A DNA stretch of 13,012 nucleotides from Deinococcus ruber (GTDB lineage Bacteria > Deinococcota > Deinococci > Deinococcales > Deinococcaceae): assembly GCF_014648095.1 (NCBI RefSeq), contig NZ_BMQL01000085.1:1-13012 (forward strand). The letters run 5' to 3'. The translations under genes were made by a program, and so were the position numbers. Under the pieces are notes generated by a model. That model was not told the origin of the DNA, made no database searches, and saw nothing but the letters and a program-made list of their open reading frames with translations. Below are positions 1 through 6,553 of this stretch, in pieces. The stretch's first letter is position 1, and the number at the start of each line of letters is the position of its first letter.

Positions 1-278
1 CGAGGATGTGACAAGCCCAGCTTCCCACGGCTCGGCTCAACACACAAAGATATGAGTTCAGTCATGTGCGCCATCTAACGGCGCGATTTGAGTACCTCTT
101 CAGGGGGTCGGACTTGGTTCGTGGTCCGAGGGCTAGGTGACATGCGTCTACGATTGACAATTGTAGGGGTGTGAAGCTCACTGACAAACGTTCTGATACT
201 GCCAGCCTACGGCGGTGGACAGACCAGCCCTGAGTTCTCTGCAGACGAAAGAAACTTACGTTTAACGTGCCGTCAAGT

Positions 279-316
<38 letters not shown>

Positions 317-562
317 TGGTACGGTGGAGGTCAACGAGGCCGTGACTCCTCAATGGACGAACTTCAACCACCCGGCATACAGGAAGCTGCTCAGGAACGC
401 TCGATACGTCAATCGCGCCCTGATTTGGGAACTCCTACATCACTTCACCCGCAAGGGACGCGAACATGTCAGCGTGTGAGACGGAGGACGGAGGTGGCGT
501 AGGAGCCCAATGCCCGTCTGTAATGGACAGGACACGGTGAAGGCCTACCAGGACAAAGGGAA

Positions 563-581
563 TGGGTAGTGCTCCAAGGTT
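563..581 (+). repeat. IS3 left inverted repeat
   Basis: TGGGTAGTGCTCCAAGGTT matches the reverse complement of 1778-1794 (TGGTAATGCTCCAGGTT) with two single-base gaps and one mismatch. Confidence 0.6.
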
Positions 582-630
582 GCAAGATCTGACCCTTTTG
601 AAGCGAGGGACGAGCAGACTGGAGATCACC

Positions 631-918
631 ATGGGGAAACAACGAAACGTCTGGAGCACGGACGTCAAAGAAGCCATCGTCCTCAGCGTGCTGCGGGGCG
701 ATCTCGGCGTCGCGGAAGCGGCCCGGCAGCACGGGGTCAACGAGAGCCTGATCCACACCTGGAAGACCCGGTTTCTGGAGGCGGGCCGTGCCCGCCTCGC
801 CGGTGACTGCCAGGATCAGGGCATGACCACCTTGGAACGGGAGAACGACCGCAGGGGGCGCATCGTGGCCGAAAAGGAACTGGAGCTCGATATCGCGCGA
901 AACGTGCGGCGGCTCTGA
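631..918 (+). CDS. IS3-family transposase OrfA
   Basis: This 95-aa protein would be the DNA-binding subunit that recognises the element's ends. Residues about 9-46 form a helix-turn-helix (VKEAIVLSVLRG, then VAEAARQHGVNESLIHTWKTRF), typical of IS3 OrfA. The C-terminal part is charged and helical (ERENDRRGRIVAEKELELDI), matching the leucine-zipper-like region that joins OrfA to OrfB. The start at 631 is chosen because GGAG precedes it by 6 bases and the family pattern begins at once; an in-frame ATG at 562 lies in the terminal repeat. The downstream integrase frame is open across the end of this gene in the -1 frame, so an OrfAB fusion by ribosomal frameshifting is likely in the intact ancestor. 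A GAAAAGG at 871-877 is one possible slip site, but weak compared with the A6G of other IS3 elements. Confidence 0.85.
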   Translation: MGKQRNVWSTDVKEAIVLSVLRGDLGVAEAARQHGVNESLIHTWKTRFLEAGRARLAGDCQDQGMTTLERENDRRGRIVAEKELELDIARNVRRL

Positions 919-1772
919 CGCTGATTGATCTGATCGTCCTCTGGCAGAGCCGGCCCCAACTCAGTCTGCGGCGGTTCACACAGTACGCCAGCGTGCCCTC
1001 CTGGCGGCTGCGAGACCATCAGCACAGCGCGCTGGCGCGCTGTGCCAAGCGACAGTGCCGTGACGCGCTCTACGAGAAGGTACGCCAGGCAGCACTGCAG
1101 CACCCCACCTCCGGGTACCGGCTGCTGTATCAGGAACTCAAGGCCCAGGGTGAAGAGATTGGCCTGCACAAGATCCGGGTCGCGCTCGGGGAGCTGCACC
1201 TGCATCCCCCACTGCCTCGGAAGACCCGGAAACCTTCCCCGAAGGTTTCTGCACCACAGGACTGGCCTGAAGGTCGACGAGTGCAGATTGACGCCACTCG
1301 TCTCTCCTGACCCGATGGGGTGTGCTGGATCTCCTTCGTGCTGGACGTCACGTCACGGGCGGTGCTGGCCAGTCGGGTGGTCCGGAGCCTGTCCATGCAG
1401 CTTGCCAAACTGACCCTCGACGAGGCGATCGCCGTCCTGCGTGCTCAGGGACATCACGAGAGCATCTTGGCGCAGAGTGACGGAGGCAGCGATTTTACCA
1501 GTGACCTCGTTCACCAGGGCTGTTTGAAGGACGGCAGTTGGGTGCGCTGCAAGGTGTCTCAGCCGGGCGGCACCGGGCTCCTGGAACGTCTCAACCGGAC
1601 CTCCAAAGACCAGTTCGCCTTCCGCCAGGACTGGCAGTCCATGGCCGATGTCCGGACGGCCATGCCGAACGTTCACCGCTGGTACAACCACGAGCGCCGT
1701 CATTCGGCGCCCTTGTACGCCACGCCTTGGTCTACACTGACGTCATCGGCGAACGCTCGCAACGCCGCTTGA
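900..1772 (+). pseudogene. IS3-family transposase OrfB, interrupted by an in-frame TGA
   Basis: OrfB is the DDE recombinase that cuts and joins the element. One frame runs from at least 900 to the stop at 1770-1772 and is broken only by TGA at 1308-1310. The first half has the HTH_21-like region (HPTSGYRLLYQELKAQG) and the first catalytic Asp in QIDATRL (codon 1290-1292). The second half has QSDGGSDFTS (second Asp, codon 1479-1481) and GTGLLERLNRTSKDQF with the catalytic Glu, then WYNHERRHSA near the end. The stop therefore separates the first Asp from the other two. The frame resumes without a shift (PDGVCWISFVLDVTSRAV), so this looks like one nonsense substitution, recent because little else has decayed. 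Read-through cannot be excluded. Confidence 0.85.
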
Positions 1773-1777
1773 AGTCA

Positions 1778-1794
1778 AACCTGGAGCATTACCA
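1778..1794 (-). repeat. IS3 right inverted repeat
   Basis: This is the partner of the left repeat at 563-581. The last bases of the repeat abut a possible ATG (1794-1796) with GGAG at 1783-1786. The outer end is therefore uncertain, because this could also be intron sequence. Confidence 0.55.
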
Positions 1795-1910
1795 TGGACA
1801 GCAACTTAACCTCCTTATTCGCAGAGACGTTCGACAGGGCGTGTCCCTGAACAGACTGCGATTCCCGTAAGGGAACGAGGAAGAGAGGCTGGTACAAGGA
1901 CCGGAGTCTG

Positions 1911-2004
1911 GAACGCCGGATGCGGGGAAACTCGCACGTTCCCGCTTCCCGGGAGCCCTTGGGTTGGAACGGGGGAAAGGCTGCGAGGCCCTACCTATCG
2001 TTAC
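1911..2004 (+). ncRNA. Group II intron domains V and VI
   Basis: Domain V spans 1911-1948. The upper stem TGCGGG (1921-1926) pairs with CTCGCA (1931-1936) around a GAAA tetraloop (1927-1930). A bulge follows at 1937-1939, then the lower stem 1911-1920 with 1940-1948. The lower stem needs one bulged C (1914) and a C-C mismatch (1917/1943), so the usual AGC triad is absent; a CGC at 1914-1916 could replace it. Domain VI has AACGGGGG (1968-1975) paired with 1994-2002, leaving A1997 bulged, eight bases from the inferred 3' end at 2004. That is the expected branch-point geometry. The irregular lower stem raises the possibility of impaired splicing. Confidence 0.8.
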
Positions 2005-2087
2005 GGGTAATTGACTCAACGACCAACAAGTGACCCATCTGTTAACCACCCTAGCGTGGTCCGCCACCTCAAAAGGAGCTCTGCCTG

Positions 2088-3407
2088 ATGTTGGGATTGT
2101 TTAAGCTGTTCGCTCCTGACGGAGCTGAGCGCGTCATCAAGGGGTACAAGCCCTCGAAGCCAAAGGTGGGGACCAAGCAGTTCAGTAAGCTCGGTGCCAA
2201 TATCAGCCGCCTCCCGAACAAGGTCGACCTGCGGCCGCAGATGACCACCGTCGAGGACCAAGGCAACACCAACAGCTGCGCGGCCAATGCCACCGCTGGC
2301 GCCTACGAATACCTGCTCAAACGCCATCAGGGCGAACTGAAGGACGTCAGCCGGCTCTACATCTACTACAACGCCCGTCACACGGCCGATCCTGACAACA
2401 TCGAGGACGAGGGCGCGACCCTCTCGGACGTGATCGACAGCCTCAAAGAGTACGGCGCCTGCACCGAGCCGAGCTGGATCTTCGATGAGGCTTCGGTCAA
2501 CGACATGCCCAGCGACGACGCCTATCAAGAAGGCGCCAGCTTCGTCGTTGAAGAGGCCCGCCAAGTTCCGCTGGATCTCGACACCTGGAAGACTGCCCTG
2601 GCCGCCGGCAACCCGATCATTTTCGGCATCATGCTCTACGATTCCTTCGACAAGCAGCGAAAGCCCGGCCTCGTGCCCGCCCCGACAAAGGGCGAGCTCA
2701 GCCGCGAGTCTCACAGTGGTCACGCCATGCTGTGCGTGGGGTACTCGGATCCTGACCAGGTCTTCATCGTACGCAACTCCTGGGGCAGCGAGTGGGGCGA
2801 CAAGGGCTACTGCTACATGTCATACGACTACATGATGGATTCCAATCACAACTTCGATGACAGTTGGATCATCGAGCGCGTTGAGGAGCTTCCAGTAGAT
2901 GCAGAAGCCTGGAGCGATGACGAGGAATCCGTGCTGGAGGAAGTTTCGACGGCACTCGCCGGGATGGACGAAGAAACGTATGCCAACCTGCTCGAGACCA
3001 TGGGCGATTTCTCGTTCGAGTTGCGCATGGCGTTGCTCTTCTTGGCGGCGGTTTCTGCTGACGGTGAGATCAGCGACGAGGAAATCGCAGTGGTCAGCCA
3101 GTACCTCGAGCCGGTACTCGAGCAAACCGGCGGCCACCAGAACGCCGCAGGGATTCTCAGACATGCCCGCAAGCAACTCAAAAATCAGGCGTTGATCGAC
3201 GAGTCAATTGAAGTGATCTGGCAATGCTTCGATTACGACGTGCTGGCGAGCATGACTAATCAGATGGAAGAAGCCGCCTCGGCGGATGGCTTCTCGAAAG
3301 CTGAGCGCAGGTTTCTCGAGGATCTCACCTCGCGATGGCAGGCCGGGGCAGATGAAGAAGACACAGACGAAGAAGACACAGACGAAGAAGACACAGACGA
3401 AGAGTAA
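2088..3407 (+). CDS. Papain-like (C1A) cysteine peptidase fused to a TerB-like domain
   Basis: This 439-aa protein has no signal peptide and is probably cytoplasmic. Residues about 45-265 form a C1A peptidase. VDLRPQ (46-51) resembles the start of a mature papain domain, DQGNTNSCAANA carries the oxyanion Gln58 and nucleophile Cys64, SGHAMLCVGYS carries His212, and VRNSWGSEWGDKGYCYM carries Asn230. All catalytic residues are present, so activity is likely. Residues about 308-415 are all-helical with two acidic ADG motifs (SADGEISDEE 323-332, SADGFSKAERRFLE 398-411), as in TerB/DjlA-like domains, known from tellurite-resistance and stress systems and thought to bind metal. The tail is acidic (about 422-439). 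The start has a strong AAGGAG at 2073-2078. The gene stands alone, with the intron ending 83 bases upstream. Peptidase call is firm; TerB assignment is good; substrate unknown. Confidence 0.9.
   Translation: MLGLFKLFAPDGAERVIKGYKPSKPKVGTKQFSKLGANISRLPNKVDLRPQMTTVEDQGNTNSCAANATAGAYEYLLKRHQGELKDVSRLYIYYNARHTADPDNIEDEGATLSDVIDSLKEYGACTEPSWIFDEASVNDMPSDDAYQEGASFVVEEARQVPLDLDTWKTALAAGNPIIFGIMLYDSFDKQRKPGLVPAPTKGELSRESHSGHAMLCVGYSDPDQVFIVRNSWGSEWGDKGYCYMSYDYMMDSNHNFDDSWIIERVEELPVDAEAWSDDEESVLEEVSTALAGMDEETYANLLETMGDFSFELRMALLFLAAVSADGEISDEEIAVVSQYLEPVLEQTGGHQNAAGILRHARKQLKNQALIDESIEVIWQCFDYDVLASMTNQMEEAASADGFSKAERRFLEDLTSRWQAGADEEDTDEEDTDEEDTDEE
3351..3404 (+). repeat. 15-bp coding tandem repeat (acidic tail)
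   Basis: The unit GAYGAAGAAGACACA occurs three times in tandem, followed by a partial fourth copy. It encodes DEEDT repeats at the C-terminus of the peptidase-TerB protein. The near-identity of the units at DNA level suggests copy number can vary by slippage without breaking the frame. Confidence 0.9.
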
Positions 3408-3492
3408 TCAATGGTCTGGACAGTTTCGAGTGGTTTTGACGTATCTGATGAGAGACTTCCCATGCTTTGATCTATTAGATCTCCTGTGGACG

Positions 3493-3729
3493 TCAGGTTT
3501 GGAAGGGGAAGCGATTGCAAAGTGCAGCCATGAAATTGACCCGGAGGTGAACGCGGCGCCGTCGATGCCGATACGTCTTCTTGAGGATATAGAGGACCTT
3601 AAGCCGCCGGATGACATGCTCCACGGGCGGTCTCACCTGTGCCAGTCGACGATGGTCAGCCCGCTGGGTATTCATGAGCGGGTGATGCTGCCTCGCGTTC
3701 TTCGGGATCCGAGTGAACGTGTGTGGGTG
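3493..3729 (-). pseudogene. IS5-type (DDE) transposase, C-terminal fragment
   Basis: On the minus strand the frame reads HPHTFTRIPKNARQHHPL, then RADHRRLAQVRPPVEHVIRRLKVLYILKKTYRHRRRR..LRVNFMAALCNRF. The VEHVIRRLK and YRHRRRR..LR.N..AALCN blocks are the characteristic end of IS5/IS1031-like transposases, including the region around the catalytic Glu. It ends at a natural stop (3493-3495), while an in-frame TAG at 3730-3732 closes the upstream side. The N-terminal two-thirds with the two catalytic Asp residues are not recognisable, so this is a dead 5'-truncated copy. No terminal repeat was identified. Confidence 0.75.
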
Positions 3730-3926
3730 CTAAGAAGCAGCATATCCGGATGGGGTGTCTCAATCAAGGAGGCATATTCGCAGCCGACCAGTGCCACAGC
3801 GCGGGCCTGGACAGCTGCGGTTCCGAGCAGGACGACCCCTGCGATCTTCCTGCGGCGGGTAAGGGCTTCCAGCATCAGGCCCTGCCGGAGCAACGGCGTG
3901 GTGGGTACGTCCTCGTGATGCTCCAT
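3672..3926 (-). CDS. Hypothetical ORF, uncertain
   Basis: This 84-aa minus-strand ORF begins MEHHEDVPTTPLLRQG. Its first 65 or so codons have G/C-rich third positions like the real genes here, with an aliphatic stretch (KIAGVVLLGTAAVQARAVALVG). The last 18 codons overlap the IS5 fragment in another frame, so the original C-terminus may have been lost there. I recognise no family, and no good ribosome site precedes the ATG. It may be a truncated chromosomal gene or chance. Confidence 0.25.
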   Translation of the reverse strand: MEHHEDVPTTPLLRQGLMLEALTRRRKIAGVVLLGTAAVQARAVALVGCEYASLIETPHPDMLLLSTHTRSLGSRRTRGSITRS

Positions 3927-3929
3927 TCA

Positions 3930-4263
3930 AACGAAAGACGCTGCCGCACTGGGTGCAGGTGCTTGCAGTGCGGTGCTTGGGTCAGATTCTTGCAATCAGC
4001 TGTGGAGCGCCGCATATCTGAGCGGGGCGTGTCCTGGGAGTTGCGCCAATGGTCCCTGCAACTGCCGTAGGTAGGTGACCGTCGGCTCGTTCCTGAAGAT
4101 GGGCAGGGCGACCGCCAGCCACGATGAGGTCATGGGCTGCGGTTCCAGCGTCTCAGCCTTGGTCGTGAGGTCTTTCAAAAAACTTCTTGTTTGCGGCTGC
4201 TGCGGTGTGTTCAGGCCGTGCGCTGTGCCAACCGCCAGAGGTGGGGTGCGCGGTGGCGCCGCG
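3930..4263. other. Region without a clear gene
   Basis: Nothing firmly identifiable. A 60-aa minus-strand ORF (3996-4178) has codon-like composition but would start at TTG without a good ribosome site and matches no family I know. The stretch lies between transposase debris and the 3' end of the broken asparaginase gene and is probably degraded coding sequence. Confidence 0.4.
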
Positions 4264-5255
4264 CTACGTCCACGCCAGGGGCAGCTGCACGTCCACCGTG
4301 CCGACGGCTCGCCCAGCCCAGTTGTGGTGCACGGTGGGTGCCAGCGCCCGCAGCGCCGGGGTGATCTCCACGCCCAGCGCCGCTAAGACCGCCAGGGTGA
4401 TGTGCGGTCTGGCGCGCTCTCCCCCATCACTGATCTTGAACGCAATCCCCACCGGACCATGTCGGGAATGCCGTAGGGCGAGGCCGTAGAACGCTTCGGC
4501 CCCATCTTGGCGGCCAGCCCCGGGACCAGCGGCATCAGGGTGGTGTCGAGCCGTCCGGGCCCCGCGATCAGGAACGGATGGGCTGTCATCGCCTGAAAGA
4601 TCCGCTCCAGCCCCCCCGCGTGTGCTCCACCGGGGGACGCCAGCGCGGCGAAGATCCGTGCGGTGGCCTGCAGCGGCAGGGCAAACGCGGGCACACTGCA
4701 GCCGTCCGTCCCGGCGACCACGGCCTCTTGCGGCACACCTGCCAGTTGGGCATGCAGTTCACGGATGCGCCGCTGCACGGGGTGGCTGGGCTCGGTGTAC
4801 CCTTCGCGCGGCCAGCCGAGACGCACACATGCCAGCAGCATCCCGGCGTGCTTGCCCGAGCAGTTGTGGTGCAGGGGGGTCGGGGCGTGCCCGTGACGGA
4901 TCAGGTCGGCGGCGGCGTCCGGATCGAAGGGCGGGTGCGTGCCGCAGCGCAGGTCGGCTGCGGTGCTGCCGGAGCGTGCTAACAGCCGTGCCACTACCGC
5001 CAGGTGCGCGGGCGTCCCCGCATGGCTGGCACAGGCGATGGCCAGTTCGTCGTGTGGAAGGTCGGGCACGGCGAGGGCCAGGGGGAGGGCCTGCACCGGT
5101 TTGCTGCTGCTGCGCGGAAAGCTCAGCAGCGCTGGATCCCCGCAGGACGCCAGCAAGGCGCCGTCGGGCTGCACGACGGCCACATGGACGTGGTGTTGGC
5201 TCTCAGGCTGCCCACCCCGCGTGTAGGTGACACGTCCAACATCGGCATTCGTCAT
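4264..5255 (-). pseudogene. L-asparaginase (Asparaginase_II family), frameshifted
   Basis: The intact enzyme would hydrolyse L-asparagine to aspartate and ammonia. From MTNADVGRV the frame carries the motifs of the Rhizobium etli ReAV-type family: SSSKPVQ (Ser49 and Lys52), ASHAG (Ser77), NCSGKHAG (Cys132, Lys135), GTDGCSVP (Cys186) and Lys250. These correspond to the two Ser-Lys tandems and the Cys/Lys/Cys metal site of ReAV. Right after Lys250-Met the frame breaks at a C4 run (4500-4503 on the plus strand). Adding one base restores AEAFYGLALRHS, then GIAFKISDGGERARPH to a stop at 4264, giving about 330 aa, the normal length. As written, the wrong frame ends at 4383. One missing base in a homopolymer can also be a sequencing error, in which case the gene is intact. 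The start at 5255 is chosen by family fit; the frame is open further upstream. Confidence 0.88.
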
Positions 5256-5262
5256 GGCGTGT

Positions 5263-5268
5263 AGCGTA
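5263..5268 (-). promoter_or_regulatory. Possible -10 element of a leaderless promoter
   Basis: Reading the minus strand, TACGCT lies exactly 7 bases before the asparaginase ATG, and no Shine-Dalgarno lies at a usable distance. Leaderless messages with TANNNT about 7 bases before the start are common in Deinococcus. No clear -35 is seen. Confidence 0.35.
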
Positions 5269-5339
5269 ACACTCCCTGCGGAGCGAGGCGCGGGATGGGG
5301 GGCGCGCCTGCTGAAGCGGCTGAACCCACCTGATAGCGC

Positions 5340-5523
5340 CGCGGCGGCATCTGAAAAGCGCTGTCTTGGTCTGTACAGGTCGGCGAGGCGAACACGTACG
5401 ACCGCCTCCTGAACACGCTCCATCAGTTGTTCGCACTGTGTGAGGTCCGTGACCCCCAGCGGGAGGCCCCCAGAGCTGTTGCGGGAGGTACAGACGGCTG
5501 TCGGGATCGAACGTCATGGTCAC
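5340..5523 (-). pseudogene. Frameshifted small ORF upstream of the asparaginase
   Basis: On the minus strand a GTG/ATG start (5523 or 5517) gives TMTFDPDSRLYLPQQLWGPPAG. Removing one base from the five-base C/G run at 5453-5457 then continues as VTDLTQCEQLMERVQEAVVRVRLADLYRPRQRFSDAAAAL. The second part looks like a genuine amphipathic helix and is protein-like. It has no stop of its own and runs in frame into the asparaginase start, so it may be the 5' part of a lost gene. I recognise no family. The end at 5340 is approximate. Confidence 0.4.
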
Positions 5524-5604
5524 GTGATCCGTGGGATGACTGTGTGCGAATTCCGCGTGCCAGGGAAAGCATGACCTACGGCGACAGTTGCTGACAGTGA
5601 GGGT

Positions 5605-5808
5605 GTGGTGGCTTACGTCATGGAAAGGCTACTGCTTCAGGGTGGTTCGCTCGGGTGTGGCGCAGTCGCTGCGCTCGGTGGAAGGGTGGAACTGTTCCAT
5701 CCGGGTGTGCAAGCGCAAGCTCAGGAATACCTGCGAACTCTTGATGATGTCGCTCGTGACCCGTACAGGGCGATGACATGGCTCCTGCAAGGTAGAATAT
5801 CGGTCTAG
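5605..5808 (+). CDS. Hypothetical small protein
   Basis: A 67-aa ORF with a GTG start (or ATG at 5620), preceded by GAGGG at very short spacing. The product is protein-like: MERLLLQGGSLGCGAVAALGG, a hydrophobic small-residue stretch, then a helical charged half (GVQAQAQEYLRTLDDVARDPYRAM). No signal peptide or known motif is recognised. It stands between decayed genes, so it could itself be a fragment; a competing frame (5588-5776) is less protein-like. Confidence 0.35.
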   Translation: MVAYVMERLLLQGGSLGCGAVAALGGRVELFHPGVQAQAQEYLRTLDDVARDPYRAMTWLLQGRISV

Positions 5809-5951
5809 CTTCTTCAGACGTTGGCCAACCTCAGGTTCCTAGATCGCAGCGTGTTCGCGCTCGGGTCGATTGCGGTGAAAGGCTTCTGGGAGATCGGCTT
5901 CATCTGGGCGCCAGGTCAGGAAGGTCGTCGCGACTTCGGTGTCAGCGGCCT

Positions 5952-6064
5952 CACGTTCTCAAGTGGCTGGACACGAGCTTCAAGGGGTTGTTCCGTCGCA
6001 GCAAGGCGGGCAGGACACCCGGCGCCCCGCTGTCAGGGTCGGGGCCGTCACCTATCCAGACCAG
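5952..6064 (+). pseudogene. TnpB (IS200/IS605) N-terminal-region fragment
   Basis: The plus strand reads HVLKWLDTSFKGLFRRSKAGRTPGAP, then after a shift PRCQGRGR, then after another shift VTYPDQ. This order (HVLQ..L..LD.SFK.FFRR.K.G..PG.PRF.GRGR...TYP) is the early part of TnpB/OrfB transposase-associated nucleases. At least two frameshifts in about 110 bp show decay. Sequence before 5952 is not clearly alignable. The fragment points towards a second TnpB fragment on the opposite strand. Confidence 0.65.
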
Positions 6065-6092
6065 CCAGACCCTGTCCAGTCACTTGACAGCC

Positions 6093-6456
6093 TCAGCACG
6101 CCCGCTGACGCACAACCCACGATCCGAACCAACTTGACACTTCTGCTGATGATTCAGTGGGATTCTTGAGCGCCGCATGCGCTGGAAATCTATACATTGA
6201 CGCGTCATAGGTCTGCCCGACCACGATGTTGAAGGCGGCGTTCGTGGTGTGTGCACACCTGCGACACACGAACTTCGACTGACTCACGCGGTTTGCCTTT
6301 CTGGTGTGTCTACAGACACTGCAGCGCTGGCTGGTCTAGCTGGGATCGACCGCAAGCATCTGAAAGAACTGACTCCATCCCACGTCATGAATCCTTCGGG
6401 CCACCGTCCCGCGTCTTTTCCCGCCGACATTGAAGGTCCACCGTTCTTTCATGGTT
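6093..6456 (-). pseudogene. TnpB (IS200/IS605) C-terminal fragment
   Basis: TnpB is an RNA-guided nuclease encoded by IS200/IS605 elements. On the minus strand, NHERTVDL is followed after a one-base shift by NVGGKRRGTVARRIHDVGWSQFFQML, matching the family's ..EDLNV... and SI.D.GW..F..ML blocks. An in-frame TAG (6336-6338) comes next, then TSQRCSVCRHTRKANRV and SKFVCRRCAHTTNAAFNI, the four-cysteine zinc ribbon and the NADFNAA-like end. The stop and shift show it is inactive. The normal upstream two-thirds are missing; the response-regulator gene begins about 100 bases away. The 3' end past the zinc ribbon (ALKNPTESSAEV) is not diagnostic. Confidence 0.8.
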
Positions 6457-6553
6457 CAGACGGCGGGTCATCAAGGACTAAGGTCTGGATTCGGCGAACC
6501 TTTTCATGATGCGGCGGACAGAGTCTGCTGGTCGCAGCGTGTCATCATGCGTC

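Larger units (their letters stand above)
563..1794 (+). mobile_element. IS3-family insertion sequence, inactivated
   Basis: The element has the IS3 layout: a short orfA with a helix-turn-helix, overlapped in the -1 frame by a DDE integrase-type orfB. Imperfect terminal inverted repeats bracket it (563-581 and 1778-1794), both starting TG as in IS3 elements. At about 1.23 kb the size fits. No convincing 3-5 bp target duplication is seen next to these ends, so the boundaries could be off by up to about 25 bp; a shorter inner pair beginning TGAC (590 and 1777) is the alternative. The insertion lies inside the intron, where domain IV would be. The in-frame stop in orfB makes the copy unlikely to move by itself. 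Confidence 0.75.

Noticed and set aside
1794..1850. 18-codon ORF (MDSNLTSLFAETFDRACP) with GGAG upstream
   Set aside because: It looks like a gene start and could be the first codons of a lost maturase, but it is too short and the ATG overlaps the IS end. It is noted only as a hint.
2011..2045. TTGACT (2011-2016) as a -35 box for the peptidase gene
   Set aside because: No acceptable -10 lies 16-19 bases downstream (the sequence there is CCCATCTG), so a promoter cannot be supported.
2016..2723. 235-aa minus-strand ORF opposite the peptidase
   Set aside because: It is antisense to the peptidase catalytic domain, whose motifs are clear. The product is low-complexity (Val/Leu/Gly/Ala) without motifs, as expected from GC-rich mirror frames.
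4622..5230. 202-aa plus-strand ORF opposite the asparaginase
   Set aside because: The product is extremely rich in Arg, Ala, Pro and Gly, and the opposite strand carries a recognised enzyme family. It is a shadow frame.
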